64,000 nucleotides of DNA from Photobacterium sp. SKA34 (GCF_000153325.1 NZ_CH724143.1:400296-464295), one strand, 5' to 3'. Numbered from the stretch's first letter, positions 1 to 9,912 are shown. Program-made: numbers and translations. Notes: generated from the letters alone by a model not told the origin.

Positions 1-506
1 TCTGGCTTTACAATAATATCGATTAGAAAAAACGGCAATAAAGGCACATTGGTGTCTTCACTCAATGATGGATAAGTATTGCGAAACAGTTCGTTATAAC
101 GTTTACCATAATTGGGTGGGACTTCAATTTGCATTAATAGTGGCTGAGATCCCACTTTTTGGATCTCATTGATCATTTGATTAAGGTTATTACGTAATAT
201 TTTAGGATGAAACCCACGTAAGCCATCATTTGCACCTAATTCTATCAAAACAAAATCAGGCTTATGTTGTTCTAATAATGCTGGTAACCGAGCCAACCCG
301 TTACCACTGGTATCGCCAGAGATACTCGCATTCACAATGGTCGTTGGTTGTTTTTGGTGTTCTAACAGTGGCGGCAGAAGTGCAGGCCAACTTTTCTCTG
401 CTGGCATCTGATAACCAGCACTGAGGCTATCGCCAAGAACTAACAGTGTTTGACTCAATGCGGTGGATGAAAACACCAGCATCAACAATGAAAGGATTCG
501 TATCAT
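1..506 (-). CDS. tesA: Acyl-CoA thioesterase I / lysophospholipase TesA (3' end cut by window)
   Basis: Periplasmic SGNH hydrolase that cleaves thioesters and lysophospholipids. Reading the minus strand from the ATG at 506-504 gives a signal peptide of about 19 residues ([18 protein letters not shown]), then the family block I motif VLGDSLSAGY with the nucleophile serine, and the block III motif LGANDGLRG. About 168 codons are present; the C-terminal block with the catalytic Asp and His lies outside the window. The gene is divergent from ybbA, and the two start codons share the CATG at 504-507, the same head-to-head arrangement as in E. coli. This open frame is easy to miss because it has no stop inside the window. 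Confidence 0.9.
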   Translation of the reverse strand, partial: MIRILSLLMLVFSSTALSQTLLVLGDSLSAGYQMPAEKSWPALLPPLLEHQKQPTTIVNASISGDTSGNGLARLPALLEQHKPDFVLIELGANDGLRGFHPKILRNNLNQMINEIQKVGSQPLLMQIEVPPNYGKRYNELFRNTYPSLSEDTNVPLLPFFLIDIIVKP

Positions 507-1194
507 GTCTGTCTCCGTAATTAAGGCACACTCTGTTTCAAAACAAGTCACGACTACCTTGTCGCCCATGACTATTTTGCAGGATGTTTCGCTTGAGGTC
601 GAGCAAGGAGAATCTATTGCCCTTGTCGGTGTTTCTGGCGCAGGAAAATCAACTCTGATGACATTACTGGCAGGGCTAGATGTACCAACACAAGGTGAAA
701 TAGAACTGCTTGGTCATAATCTTTCTACGTTAGACGATGAACAACGTGCTCAATTACGTAGTGAATCAATTGGTTTCGTGTTTCAAAACTTCCTGTTACT
801 ACCGACCTTAAATGCACTTGAGAATGTCACTTTACCGTGTTTGATCCAAGATAATGAGATGGATGTTGAGCGAGCTAAAGAGCTACTTGCTGTTGTTGGC
901 TTAAAAGGTCGAGAAACCCATTTACCAAGCCAGTTATCCGGTGGTGAGCAACAACGCGTCGCATTAGCTCGCGCTTTTATGATCAAACCGAAAATCTTGT
1001 TTGCTGATGAGCCAACAGGCAACCTTGATCAGCATACGGCAGCCATGATCATTGAGTTGTTGTTTGAGCTTAATAAAAACAGTGGCACAACACTGGTACT
1101 TGTCACCCATGACGATACGTTGGCGGCTCGTTGTGATCGTATTATGCGATTAGATAACGGCAAACTCGCGAGGGATGAACGTCATGCAGAGTGA
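505..1194 (+). CDS. ybbA: ABC transporter ATP-binding protein YbbA
   Basis: Cytoplasmic ATPase subunit of the YbbA-YbbP complex, a LolD/MacB-type (ABC3) system of poorly known substrate. It shows Walker [10 protein letters not shown], the signature [14 protein letters not shown], Walker [13 protein letters not shown] and the H-loop THDD. The start chosen is the ATG at 505, with AAGGA 8 bases upstream, giving 229 residues; an in-frame upstream ATG at 463 would run backwards into the tesA coding region and lacks support. It overlaps the permease gene by a few codons, so the two are translationally coupled. Confidence 0.93.
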   Translation: MSVSVIKAHSVSKQVTTTLSPMTILQDVSLEVEQGESIALVGVSGAGKSTLMTLLAGLDVPTQGEIELLGHNLSTLDDEQRAQLRSESIGFVFQNFLLLPTLNALENVTLPCLIQDNEMDVERAKELLAVVGLKGRETHLPSQLSGGEQQRVALARAFMIKPKILFADEPTGNLDQHTAAMIIELLFELNKNSGTTLVLVTHDDTLAARCDRIMRLDNGKLARDERHAE

Positions 1195-3658
1195 TTCACT
1201 TTCGATGAAAAAGCGTCCATTCTTTTTGCGTTGGGCGTGGCGTGAAATACGACAAGGTCAGTTGTGGTTAGTCACCTTGGCGCTGGGCTTAATTATAGCT
1301 TGTGTATTTGCGTTATCGGCATTGGTAAGCCGTGTTGAAGGGATCATTGTTTCGCAAGGTCGCTCTGCGTTAGCGGCAGATATGGTATTGAAGTCATCGC
1401 AAGCGGTAGATTTACAACAGTTATCAACAAATAAGGTCGCCATCTCACAGCAAACTCGTTTTGGCACTATGGCATTTAGCGATAACGGTATGCAGTTAGT
1501 TAGCGTTAAGGCTGTTGATGCGAAATTTCCATTACGTGGCGATTTACGATTGCAAGCGGTTGGTCAGTCTGTGCACCATCATGTGAAACCCGGTGAGTTG
1601 TGGTTATCAGAACGTTTATTTTCTCTACTTGATGTCAAAGTGGGCGATACACTAATGCTGGGTGATGGGGAGCTAACCATCACTGGGCGAATCTTAGAAG
1701 ATCCTGAGCTGTCTTTTAACCCTTTTAGCCAAATGCCAGCAGTATTGATCAACAATCAAGACATTGCTGTCATTGGCGGGATTCAAGAAGGTAGCAGGAT
1801 CAGCTATCGCTACTATTTTTCCGGCTCAGATCCTGATCTTGCTGATATTCGTGAAACGATGAAGTTAACCCCAAGTCAGCGCTGGTTAACTGAAAATGAT
1901 GCTGGGCGCAGTGGCGATTTTATTGAGCGAGCAAGGCAATACTTATCGCTGACTCTAGTGCTGGTGGTGCTCATGGCATCAGCAACCTTAGTACTTACAT
2001 GTCAGCACTATGCGTCGACGCGGATCACGTCAGTCGCGATGATGAAGAGCCTTGGCGCCAGTCGAGGCTTTTTATGGCGATGGTTATTACAACAGATTGC
2101 GGTTGTGTTTTCAGTCGCGATTGGTGTCGGTTTGTTATTGGGTTTTGGGCTCGAATGGTTACTGCGCTATCCACTGCAACAGTTGTTACCTGATGAATTA
2201 CCGACTATTGGGTTTGCTCCGTTAGTGATTAGCTTACTGCTTGCTCTTTTCATTTCATTGCCAGCGTTGGGTATACCTCTATCTCGCTTGGTCAATGCTT
2301 CTGCAATGAATACGGTACAAGCAACCCAGACTCCAACATCTAAGTTCTCAACTATATGGTTGTTGTTGATCTTCCCTGTTTTTGCAGCGGTATGGTGGAT
2401 TGGTAGCAATGTATTTGTGTGGCTCACCTTATTGGGCATGGTGGCACTGTTAGTGTTGCTGGCTTTAGTTGGCCTTGCTGCCATCGCATTACTTAAGAAG
2501 ATTAAGCTTGGCTCTGCTTATGCTTTAGCGTTAAGCCGTGTTAATCGTAGTAAAGCGAAAACCGCGACACAATTGGCGGCATTGACGTGTTCGTTAATGC
2601 TATTAGCAGTAATTGGATTATTACGAAATGAGCTACTAGCGGATTGGAAAAATACCTTACCTGCTGATGCGCCTAACGTGTTTGCACTTAATATTGCACC
2701 AGAACAGCAACAAGCTTATTTAGCTTATTTGGATGAGAACAAGTTGGAGCGTTCAGAGGGCTACCCAGTGACGCGCGGGCGATTGGTTGCGATTAACGAA
2801 GAACGTTTTTATTCGAATGAAGAAAATAATAAAAGTGGAGCACAAGAAGCTGATAGCTATTCTGAAAATAACCGCTCTCGGGATGAATCTTTACGCCGAG
2901 AGCTAAATTTTACATGGGCAAAAACACTGCCGACTCATAATGAAGTGATTGCCGGTAAGTGGGGGAGTAGCTCTGGTGTTTCAGTCGAATCTGGTGTAGC
3001 GAAACGCTTGAACATTGCATTGGGTGACAAGCTGGCTTTTACCGTTGGTGGGTTAGAATTTAACGCCACTGTAAACAGTATTCGTGATGTGGAATGGCGT
3101 AATATGAAGCCGAATTTCTATTTCATTTTCACCCCAGATGTATTGCAGTCGTTTCCTGCTACATGGTTAGTGAGTTTTAGAGTGAATGATCAGCAAAGCG
3201 ATTTACTCAATACCTTAGCTAGTAATTATCCAACCGTGAGTGTGCTTGATTTACGTATGATGGCAACACGGATTCAAGCTTTATTAGCCCAAGTGAGTTG
3301 GTCACTTACGGTATTAGCTGGCTTAGGTGTACTGAGTGGATTACTACTCATTATGACCTTGTTACGCTTGAGTATTTCAGAGCGTCAAAGTGAAATTCAG
3401 CTTTATCGCACACTCGGTGCTAGTCGCAATCGCATTGCTGCTACCTTGTGGTTTGAATACGGCATTATTGCGTTATTGGCTGGCATTATTGCGGCCATTG
3501 GCGCTGAATTTGTTGTCGGTTTGCTGGTGGTGAAAGGCTTTGAACTGCCGTTTACTATACATCCATTTATGTGGTTAGGCTTACCTGTGCTGGCGATTGG
3601 GTTGGTGTATTTAGTGTCACGATCGCAGATCAAGAAGCTGTTGTTGCCGTTGCGTTGA
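1184..3658 (+). CDS. ybbP: ABC transporter permease YbbP (FtsX-like domains)
   Basis: Large inner-membrane permease, about 824 residues, with an N-terminal membrane segment, a periplasmic domain, and two FtsX-type four-segment blocks. The SVAMMKSLGASRG stretch and the C-terminal ERQSEIQLYRTLGASRNR stretch are the paired coupling motifs that follow transmembrane helices in this family. The ATG at 1184 has GAGGG at good spacing; the ATG at 1175 sits directly on that site and is less likely. The periplasmic part after the middle helices carries an acidic, Asn/Ser-rich insert (around residues 545-570) that looks like a flexible loop. It forms an operon with ybbA; substrate unknown, a membrane lipid or lipoprotein role is only inference. 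Confidence 0.9.
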   Translation: MQSDSLSMKKRPFFLRWAWREIRQGQLWLVTLALGLIIACVFALSALVSRVEGIIVSQGRSALAADMVLKSSQAVDLQQLSTNKVAISQQTRFGTMAFSDNGMQLVSVKAVDAKFPLRGDLRLQAVGQSVHHHVKPGELWLSERLFSLLDVKVGDTLMLGDGELTITGRILEDPELSFNPFSQMPAVLINNQDIAVIGGIQEGSRISYRYYFSGSDPDLADIRETMKLTPSQRWLTENDAGRSGDFIERARQYLSLTLVLVVLMASATLVLTCQHYASTRITSVAMMKSLGASRGFLWRWLLQQIAVVFSVAIGVGLLLGFGLEWLLRYPLQQLLPDELPTIGFAPLVISLLLALFISLPALGIPLSRLVNASAMNTVQATQTPTSKFSTIWLLLIFPVFAAVWWIGSNVFVWLTLLGMVALLVLLALVGLAAIALLKKIKLGSAYALALSRVNRSKAKTATQLAALTCSLMLLAVIGLLRNELLADWKNTLPADAPNVFALNIAPEQQQAYLAYLDENKLERSEGYPVTRGRLVAINEERFYSNEENNKSGAQEADSYSENNRSRDESLRRELNFTWAKTLPTHNEVIAGKWGSSSGVSVESGVAKRLNIALGDKLAFTVGGLEFNATVNSIRDVEWRNMKPNFYFIFTPDVLQSFPATWLVSFRVNDQQSDLLNTLASNYPTVSVLDLRMMATRIQALLAQVSWSLTVLAGLGVLSGLLLIMTLLRLSISERQSEIQLYRTLGASRNRIAATLWFEYGIIALLAGIIAAIGAEFVVGLLVVKGFELPFTIHPFMWLGLPVLAIGLVYLVSRSQIKKLLLPLR

Positions 3659-3660
3659 TA

Positions 3661-3682
3661 AGGGTAATAGCCCTATTTTTAT
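3661..3682 (+). terminator. Weak terminator after ybbP
   Basis: A short stem AGGG/CCCT with loop TAATAG is followed by ATTTTTATTTG directly after the ybbP stop. The stem is only 4-5 bp, so the call is tentative. Confidence 0.4.
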
Positions 3683-3770
3683 TTGTTAATTATTCTATCT
3701 GTTATCACATTACTCGGTAAGTGAATAAGTTATTATGAAATCGAGTAATAACATTACTTATTATATTAAT

Positions 3771-3900
3771 TCTCAGGGCGGGGTGGAATTCCCCACCGGC
3801 GGTGTACTTTTTTAAGTGAGCCCGCGAGCGCTCGATATTTTTGAGGTCAGCAGATCTGGTTAGAAGCCAGAGCCGACGGTTATAGTCCGGATGAGAGAGA
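3771..3900 (+). promoter_or_regulatory. FMN riboswitch (RFN element)
   Basis: The leader of ribB contains the hallmarks of the RFN aptamer: TCTCAGGGCGGGGTG at its 5' edge, CCCCACCGGCGGT, AGCCCGCGAGCG, GGTCAGCAGATCTGG, AGCCAGAGCCGACGG, and the closing GTCCGGATGAGAGAGA. The 5' and 3' edges pair as the P1 stem. It senses flavin mononucleotide and in Vibrionaceae and other gamma-proteobacteria it controls ribB, which is the gene that follows. Confidence 0.97.
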
Positions 3901-3913
3901 ATTTAACAACAGG

Positions 3914-3950
3914 TGCTTTTGCATATTCATGCAAAAGCATATTTTGTTTG
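3914..3950 (+). terminator. Riboswitch expression platform hairpin
   Basis: A perfect 11-bp stem, TGCTTTTGCAT paired with ATGCAAAAGCA around the loop ATTC (3914-3939), is followed by TATTTTGTTTG. It starts 14 bases after the aptamer closing strand, so it fits a transcription-terminating output of the FMN riboswitch. Confidence 0.8.
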
Positions 3951-4004
3951 TCATTTATAAACTCTCAACTAGCCCTGATTCTGGTTATATTTTTTGGAGA
4001 AACC

Positions 4005-4682
4005 ATGAATCAGATTTCCTTATTAGCCGAGTTTGGCTCCCCAATAACACGAGTAGAAAATGCACTTAATGCCTTACGTCGTGGGTTAGGTGTCATGTTA
4101 CTTGACGATGAAAATCGAGAAAATGAAGGAGACTTAATTTTCTCTGCTGAACACATTACTGCTACTCAGATGGCACTTATGATCCGAGAGTGTAGTGGTA
4201 TTGTTTGTCTTTGTTTGACCGAAAAACATGTCAAACAATTAGATTTGCCAGCGATGGTAGAAAATAATAATAGTGCTAATAAAACGGCATTTACAGTCTC
4301 TATTGAGGCAAAAGAAGGCGTTACGACTGGTGTTTCAGCTTCAGATCGCGTCACAACTATAAAAACAGCGATTGCATTAAATGCACAGCCTTCAGATTTA
4401 GCTCGTCCTGGTCATGTCTTTCCACTATGCGCGAATGAGAAAGGGGTATTAGGACGAAGAGGCCACACTGAAGGCACAATTGATTTAATGACATTGGCAG
4501 GTTTGGAGCCTGTTGGGTTACTTTGTGAGTTAACCAATATTGACGGTACAATGGCAAAAGCAGATGAAGTAGTATATTTTGCTAAGCAACACAATATGCC
4601 AGTTTTAACCATTGAAGATATTGTGGCTTATCGCCTTCAGCAGAAGAAAGATAAATCTCAAGAATTAGAGATGGTTTTATAA
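4005..4682 (+). CDS. ribB: 3,4-dihydroxy-2-butanone-4-phosphate synthase RibB
   Basis: Converts ribulose 5-phosphate to dihydroxybutanone phosphate plus formate, the four-carbon precursor of riboflavin. The protein has the metal/substrate motif [11 protein letters not shown] and the C-terminal [13 protein letters not shown] signature, and no GTP cyclohydrolase II domain follows, so it is the stand-alone RibB type (225 residues, near the E. coli 217). The start is the ATG at 4005 with TTGGAGA just upstream; an in-frame ATG at 3891 lies inside the riboswitch and is rejected. Expression should fall when FMN is plentiful. Confidence 0.96.
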   Translation: MNQISLLAEFGSPITRVENALNALRRGLGVMLLDDENRENEGDLIFSAEHITATQMALMIRECSGIVCLCLTEKHVKQLDLPAMVENNNSANKTAFTVSIEAKEGVTTGVSASDRVTTIKTAIALNAQPSDLARPGHVFPLCANEKGVLGRRGHTEGTIDLMTLAGLEPVGLLCELTNIDGTMAKADEVVYFAKQHNMPVLTIEDIVAYRLQQKKDKSQELEMVL

Positions 4683-4690
4683 AGAAAAGG

Positions 4691-4718
4691 GGGGCTAAGA
4701 ATAGCCCCTATTTTTATT
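4691..4718. terminator. Bidirectional terminator ribB / yfcH
   Basis: Stem GGGGCTA/TAGCCCC with loop AGAA is followed by TATTTTTATTT on the plus strand, and the minus strand has a T-rich tract (TTTTCTTTAT) after the same stem. It sits between the convergent ribB and yfcH genes. Confidence 0.9.
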
Positions 4719-4722
4719 TCTC

Positions 4723-5625
4723 TTAATCACACAATGTCTGCTTCAATGCTTGTTCAATACAAGGGAAGCTAAAGTTAAACCCTTCTTGCTGTAACTTATT
4801 CGGTAGCGCACGTTGGCTATCTAGTAATAGCTGTGCTGACTCCCCAAGCCCCAATTTTAAAACCCATGCTGGAGTGAACAAAAAGTGCGGGCGCTTTAGG
4901 GTTGCCGCTAAGGTTTGGCTAAACACTTTATTGGTCACAGGTGTTGGGGCGGTAAAGTTAAATGCGCCATGCGCTTCTGGGTGATTAAGTAAGAACAGAA
5001 TGCCTTTGATCATGTCCTGTATATGGATCCACGGGAAGTATTGCTTACCATCGCCAATTTTACCACCTAACCCTAGTTGATAAGGCAGTAACATACGCGC
5101 TAAGGCGCCGCCTTGTTTGCCTAGTACGATACCTGTGCGGATAAGGCATACACGGGTTTGTTCAGATTGAGTCTCAAGGGCAATTTGCTCCCAGCGGTAA
5201 CAGACGTTTTGCGCAAAGTCGTTATCGTTAATATCAAGCGGGGTCGATTCATCAATGCTTTTATCTTGATTATCACCATAAATGCCCACCGCTGAACCAC
5301 TAAGAAAAGTATATGGAGGATTACTACTGGCTTTAATTTTATCAACGAGTTGCTGGGTGATATCCCAACGACTTTGACAGATTTTTTCTTTTTGTTTTTC
5401 ACTCCAGCGCTTATTGATGATCGGCTCACCAGCAAGGTTGATAATGACGTCAAATTGGTCGAAATTGTCGAAGCTATCTAGGTTATCAACGGCGTGGATA
5501 TGATGACCAAGTTGGTTGTAAGCACGAGTAGGGTTACGTGTAAGTATAGTGACGTGATCATGATTGAAATGGGGAATAAGTGCTCGTCCAATAAAACCTG
5601 TTGCGCCTGTCATTAAAATATTCAT
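4723..5625 (-). CDS. yfcH: SDR39U1-type epimerase-family protein YfcH
   Basis: Atypical short-chain dehydrogenase of the YfcH/SDR39U1 family, 300 residues, cytoplasmic. The N-terminus has the dinucleotide-binding motif MTGATGFIGRAL, followed by NLAGEPI, the SAVGIYG stretch, and the typical RTGIVLGKQGGAL and FPWIHIQDM blocks; the C-terminus matches the DUF1731 tail. The substrate of this family is not known. It ends against the ribB terminator and its upstream region is shared with the divergent yfcE. Confidence 0.93.
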   Translation of the reverse strand: MNILMTGATGFIGRALIPHFNHDHVTILTRNPTRAYNQLGHHIHAVDNLDSFDNFDQFDVIINLAGEPIINKRWSEKQKEKICQSRWDITQQLVDKIKASSNPPYTFLSGSAVGIYGDNQDKSIDESTPLDINDNDFAQNVCYRWEQIALETQSEQTRVCLIRTGIVLGKQGGALARMLLPYQLGLGGKIGDGKQYFPWIHIQDMIKGILFLLNHPEAHGAFNFTAPTPVTNKVFSQTLAATLKRPHFLFTPAWVLKLGLGESAQLLLDSQRALPNKLQQEGFNFSFPCIEQALKQTLCD

Positions 5626-5881
5626 GTCGTTATTCCATTATCAGCCATCATCTAAGTTTTGATGTGTCGCTTATTTCTATTATATATCGGTTAAATTATC
5701 AGTATAACGAGTCACTTAAAAACCATTTTATTAATATTGTGACGCAAGAGAATTATCACGAACATTATGTACATATAAGCACTTAGTTGCAATCGGTGGT
5801 GAGATGTCAGTATTGCTAACATGGTAATTAGATGAAACAACGAGTAGACTTCGAGCGTGTATTTATGACTGGTTTTTGATA

Positions 5882-6427
5882 ATGAAACTCTTTTTTGCCT
5901 CTGATATTCATGGCTCTTTGGCTAGTGCTGAAAAGATGATTGCAGCGTTTGAACAAAGTGGTGCAGAGCACTTAATTCTATTGGGTGATATTTTAAATCA
6001 TGGTCCGCGTAATCCATTGCCTGAAGGTTACGATCCCATCAAGGTATCTGAGCTGTTAAATCGCTTCGGCGATCGTATCACGGCGGTACGTGGTAACTGC
6101 GACAGTGAAGTAGACCAAATGCTACTTGAGTTCCCTATTATGGCAGATTACAACCTTGTGTTATTGCCAACGGGCCAGCGTTTATTTTTAACTCATGGTC
6201 ACTTGTATAACGCCAATAAACATCCTCGTTTACGCGCTGGTGATGTGATTGTATCGGGTCATACTCATATCCCTGTAGCAGCAGCAAAAGATGAGCTATT
6301 TGTGTTTAACCCAGGATCTGTCGCTATTCCTCGTAATGGTTTACCTGCAAGTTATGGTTTGTTAGATGGCAATCAGCTATCTGTGATCAGTTTTGATGGT
6401 GACGTACTGGTTCAAACGCAGATCTAA
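5882..6427 (+). CDS. yfcE: Metallophosphoesterase / phosphodiesterase YfcE
   Basis: Cytoplasmic binuclear-metal phosphodiesterase of the MJ0936/YfcE family (181 residues, E. coli 184). The metal-binding motifs are in order: ASDIHGS, GDILNHGPRNP, VRGNCDSEVD, LTHGH and SGHTHIP. The ATG at 5882 is chosen; the frame extends six bases further to a TTG, and no strong ribosome site is visible for either. E. coli YfcE cleaves artificial phosphodiesters in vitro; its natural substrate is unsettled. Confidence 0.95.
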   Translation: MKLFFASDIHGSLASAEKMIAAFEQSGAEHLILLGDILNHGPRNPLPEGYDPIKVSELLNRFGDRITAVRGNCDSEVDQMLLEFPIMADYNLVLLPTGQRLFLTHGHLYNANKHPRLRAGDVIVSGHTHIPVAAAKDELFVFNPGSVAIPRNGLPASYGLLDGNQLSVISFDGDVLVQTQI

Positions 6428-6451
6428 AATGAGCTAAGTTATAAAAAGTAA

Positions 6452-6505
6452 CGCCCTGAATGCATCTCTCTGGCTTTAAAGTTAAGAGAAAGCATATTCA
6501 GGGCG
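6452..6505. terminator. Long hairpin between convergent yfcE and the Rdx gene
   Basis: Arms CGCCCTGAAT (6452-6461) and ATTCAGGGCG (6496-6505) pair over 10 bp, with an inner TCTCT/AGAGA pair extending the structure. There is no proper T-run on either side, so it may end transcripts poorly or act as an mRNA 3' stabiliser. Confidence 0.5.
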
Positions 6506-6533
6506 ATATTGTATCTAGAACGAGGTATATCGG

Positions 6534-6821
6534 TTATGACTCACTGTGGCGATCTACGTGTCCTAAGTCGCGCTCTGGGTCGATAACATCACGAATACGT
6601 TGCTTTAGTTGTTTTGCATCTGGAAAGCCACCATCGGCTTTACGTTCCCAAATAAGCTGACCATTACAGCGAACTTCAAAACGTCCACCAGTGTCTGGGT
6701 GAAGGCTGATGGTTTGGATTTCTTCACTGAACGTATGCAGTAGCTCTTGGGTCATCCATGTAGAGCGTAGCATCCAATTACATTGACGACAGTAGTAGAT
6801 ATCAATGATCGCTTTATCCAT
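6534..6821 (-). CDS. SelT/SelW/SelH (Rdx) family CxxC protein
   Basis: Small 95-residue thioredoxin-like protein of the Rdx family. The redox motif is C11-R-Q-C14, a Cys-containing version of the selenocysteine motif of SelW relatives, and the family stretch HPDTGGRFEV and the WERKADGGFPDAKQLKQRIRD tail are clear. It lies 24 bases downstream of a TauE/SafE transporter gene in the same direction and is probably co-transcribed. The function of bacterial Rdx proteins is not established; a thiol redox role is inferred from the motif. Confidence 0.88.
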   Translation of the reverse strand: MDKAIIDIYYCRQCNWMLRSTWMTQELLHTFSEEIQTISLHPDTGGRFEVRCNGQLIWERKADGGFPDAKQLKQRIRDVIDPERDLGHVDRHSES

Positions 6822-6845
6822 GAAATACTCCTTACATAGCGTGGA

Positions 6846-7610
6846 TTAGAAAGCTGAGTAAAGTAACTTAAAGCCAATAATAAAAGTCAGGGCTTCAAAG
6901 CAACTTTTGATGAGTTGATTACTTTTTTGATGAGCAAGGTGAGCGCCTAAATAGCCGCCGAGTAATGAGCCAAGTAATAACACAGGGATCCAAGGCCAGT
7001 AAATCGGTGCACCTGCTTGGTAAATAGCGACAGCGCCAATTCCATTCCAAAATAATCCAACGCTGACCAATGTTAGGGCTACCGCTTGTTTGTAGTTAAA
7101 GCCAAACCAACGGATTAAAAAGAGGGTAACAAATAGCCCAGTTCCAGCGGTCAGTGAGCCATTTAATACCCCAATAATGGCAAGCCCTAAGCCACCAATA
7201 ACCATGCCTTTCATGTCGCGATGTTGTGTCGTTTCTGTTTGTCCTAATTCTTTTTTCGTTAGAGAATAAATACCAAGGCAAAGGATTAGCATACCGAGGG
7301 CAGCTTCAGCGATGTTTTCAGGAAAAGAGAGGATCAGGTTTGCGCCAATAATCACGCCTATTGCGCCTGTAAGGATCACATATACCGTAAATTTCAAAGA
7401 CAGGGTGCCTTGACGTAAATGTTTAATAGCTGCACCGACACCTAATGCCACACTCGCCACTTTGTGGGTTGCAAGGGCGATACTAAAGGGTAAGCCGAGA
7501 AAGATAAGTAGAGGAAATTGAATTAAGCCTGCGCCGCCACCGGAGAGTGATGCGAGGGTATTGGAGATCAATGAGCCAATAAATAGCCCTAGGGAGTTGA
7601 GTAAATCCAT
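6846..7610 (-). CDS. yfcA: TauE/SafE family transporter YfcA
   Basis: Inner-membrane protein of 254 residues with about eight hydrophobic segments, related to E. coli YfcA and to the sulfite/organosulfonate exporters TauE and SafE. The two half-repeats of the family are visible, the first with SLSGGGAGLIQFPLL and the second with NGSLTAGTGLFVTLFL. Substrate not known; sulfur oxyanions or organic acids are the usual candidates. It is the first gene of a probable two-gene unit with the Rdx protein. Confidence 0.9.
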   Translation of the reverse strand: MDLLNSLGLFIGSLISNTLASLSGGGAGLIQFPLLIFLGLPFSIALATHKVASVALGVGAAIKHLRQGTLSLKFTVYVILTGAIGVIIGANLILSFPENIAEAALGMLILCLGIYSLTKKELGQTETTQHRDMKGMVIGGLGLAIIGVLNGSLTAGTGLFVTLFLIRWFGFNYKQAVALTLVSVGLFWNGIGAVAIYQAGAPIYWPWIPVLLLGSLLGGYLGAHLAHQKSNQLIKSCFEALTFIIGFKLLYSAF

Positions 7611-7680
7611 GCTAACAGGTTGTCCTTAACCGTTAATTAGCTTGTCAGCATAAAGGGTTAAAACACCTTATTCCAGTAAT

Positions 7681-7739
7681 AAAAAACGCCCCAATACACA
7701 TTTCAATAAAAATTGAAGGCATATACTGGAGCGTTTTAT
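7681..7739 (-). terminator. Terminator after pta
   Basis: On the minus strand AAAACGCTCC pairs with GGGGCGTTTT around an inner TTCAA/TTGAA hairpin, and the T-run TTTTTT follows the second arm. It lies just past the pta stop. Confidence 0.8.
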
Positions 7740-7764
7740 CAGTCGATTAAATAAGTATCAAAAC

Positions 7765-9912
7765 TTATTTTTCTGTAGCTTGTTCTGCCTGAATCGCAGT
7801 TAGTGCAACGGTATAAACGATATCGTCTACTAGTGCGCCACGAGAAAGGTCGTTAACTGGCTTACGCATGCCCTGAAGCATTGGACCGATAGATACTAGA
7901 TCTGCTGAACGCTGTACCGCTTTGTATGTTGTGTTACCAGTGTTTAGGTCTGGGAATACAAATACAGTTGCTTTACCTGCGACTGGAGAGTTAGGTGCTT
8001 TAGAAGCAGCTACGTTTTCCATGATTGCAGCATCGTACTGAAGAGGACCATCGATCACTAGATCTGGACGTTTCTCTTGAGCGATCTTCGTTGCTTCACG
8101 TACTTTATCTACGTCTGCACCCTTACCTGATTCACCAGTAGAGTAAGAGATCATAGCAACACGTGGGTCGATACCAAATGCTTTTGCAGAATCTGCAGAT
8201 TGGATAGCGATTTCAGCAAGTTGCTCAGCTGTTGGATCTGGGTTGATCGCACAGTCACCGTAAACCAATACTTGGTCTGGTAGAAGCATGAAGAATACAG
8301 AAGATACGATAGATGCATCAGGTGCAGTCTTGATGATTTGGAACGGAGGAACAATAGTGTTTGCTGTAGTGTGAACAGCACCAGACACTAGACCGTCAAC
8401 TTCGTTGTTCTCAAGCATCATTGTGCCTAGGAATACTGAATCTTGTAGCTTCTCACGAGCAACAACGTCAGTCATACCTTTCGCGCCACGTAGCTCAACT
8501 AAACGAGCAACGTAGTTTTCACGTACTTCGTCAGAGTTGATGATCGTTACGCCAGTACCAAGAACTACGCCTTGTTGCTCAGCAACGCGACGGATTTCAT
8601 CAGGGTTACCTAGAAGTACACATTCCGCGATACCGCGCTCAGCACAGATAGCTGCAGCTTTAACTGTGCGTGGCTCGTCACCTTCAGGAAGAACGATACG
8701 CTTAGCCGCTTTACGAGCTAGCTCAGTTAACTGGTAACGGAATGCTGGTGGGCTAAGGCGACGCTCACGGTTTGAACCTTCAGTTAGAGACTCAATCCAG
8801 TTACCGTCGATGTGGCTTGCCATGTACTCGTTAACTAGCTCTACACGCTCTTTATCGTCTGCAGGTACTTCTAGCGTGAAGCTCTGTAGATTTAGAGAGG
8901 TCTGCCAAGTGTTACCTTGAGCCGTCATTACTGGAAGACCAGTCGAGAACGCGCGCTCACATAGATCCATAACAGGTTTTGGTAGGTCGTAACCACCTGT
9001 TAGAAGAAGTGCACCTAGTTCAACGCCGTTCATTGCAGCAAGACATGCTGCAACGATTACGTCTGGACGGTCAGCTGACGTTACAAGCAGTGAACCTGGA
9101 CGGAAGTGCTCAACCATATTAGGGATAGAACGTGCACAGAAAGTGATGCTCTTAATACGACGAGTTTCGATATCACCTGCATTGATAATTTCAGCATTTA
9201 GGTGCTGAGCAATATCAGTTGCACGTGTAGCGATTAGCTCTGCGCTCCAAGGTGCACAACCTAGTACACGAATTGGGCTTGAGTTGAACACTTGCATGAT
9301 TTCAACATTTGAAGGAACAGTACCTTCTGCGTCATCAAAGATCTCAGAAAGATCTGGACGAGTACGACCTTCAGCATCAACTGGTGCGTTAAGTTTGTTA
9401 ACAATAACACCAGAGATTTGTTTGTTCTTGATACCACCGAAGTTAGAACATGCTACTTCGATACGCTCTTTAAGTTGAGCTGGGTTATCAGTACCTGGAG
9501 ATACAACGAACACGATTTCAGCATCTAGTGTTTTTGCAATTTCAAAGTTGATTTGGTTTGCAAAAGGGTGCTTACGAGTAGCAACTAGACCTTCGATTAG
9601 CGTTACGTCAGCATCTGCTGTTGCCGCTTTAAAGCGTGCAACAATGTCTTCTAGAAGAACATCAGTTTTGTCGTTACGGATCAATTCTTCAGCGCTTGCC
9701 ATTGAGAATGACTCAGCAATTTTCATATCGCTGTTAGCACTAATAATTGTTGTTGTTAGATCTGGTTGATCGCCACCTTTACGCGGTTGCGCAATAGGCT
9801 TAAAGAAAGAAACGCGAACGCCTTTGCGTTCCATTGCACGAAGTACACCAAGGCTAACACTTGTTAGACCAACGCCAGCGCCAACTGGAACAAGCATAAT
9901 AGTACGGGACAC
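7765..9912 (-). CDS. pta: Phosphate acetyltransferase Pta
   Basis: Reversibly converts acetyl-CoA and phosphate to acetyl phosphate and CoA. The 715-residue long form (E. coli 714) has an N-terminal CobB/DRTGG-type domain with the P-loop-like [11 protein letters not shown] stretch, a middle DRTGG domain, and the C-terminal catalytic domain (about 390-715) with [25 protein letters not shown] and the [12 protein letters not shown] substrate region. It follows ackA by about 150 bases with a hairpin between them, the classic ackA-pta order for acetate overflow and ATP formation during fermentation. Confidence 0.98.
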   Translation of the reverse strand: MSRTIMLVPVGAGVGLTSVSLGVLRAMERKGVRVSFFKPIAQPRKGGDQPDLTTTIISANSDMKIAESFSMASAEELIRNDKTDVLLEDIVARFKAATADADVTLIEGLVATRKHPFANQINFEIAKTLDAEIVFVVSPGTDNPAQLKERIEVACSNFGGIKNKQISGVIVNKLNAPVDAEGRTRPDLSEIFDDAEGTVPSNVEIMQVFNSSPIRVLGCAPWSAELIATRATDIAQHLNAEIINAGDIETRRIKSITFCARSIPNMVEHFRPGSLLVTSADRPDVIVAACLAAMNGVELGALLLTGGYDLPKPVMDLCERAFSTGLPVMTAQGNTWQTSLNLQSFTLEVPADDKERVELVNEYMASHIDGNWIESLTEGSNRERRLSPPAFRYQLTELARKAAKRIVLPEGDEPRTVKAAAICAERGIAECVLLGNPDEIRRVAEQQGVVLGTGVTIINSDEVRENYVARLVELRGAKGMTDVVAREKLQDSVFLGTMMLENNEVDGLVSGAVHTTANTIVPPFQIIKTAPDASIVSSVFFMLLPDQVLVYGDCAINPDPTAEQLAEIAIQSADSAKAFGIDPRVAMISYSTGESGKGADVDKVREATKIAQEKRPDLVIDGPLQYDAAIMENVAASKAPNSPVAGKATVFVFPDLNTGNTTYKAVQRSADLVSIGPMLQGMRKPVNDLSRGALVDDIVYTVALTAIQAEQATEK

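Noticed and set aside
230..424. 64-residue plus-strand frame
   Set aside because: Shadow of tesA, which reads well on the minus strand through the same DNA.
5601..5786. 61-residue open frame overlapping the yfcH start region
   Set aside because: No ribosome site, runs antisense into yfcH; composition is that of an AT-rich intergenic region.
8151..8381. Frames within pta, mnmC, fabB and other conserved genes on other frames
   Set aside because: They are shadows of strongly conserved proteins and show no independent coding signal.
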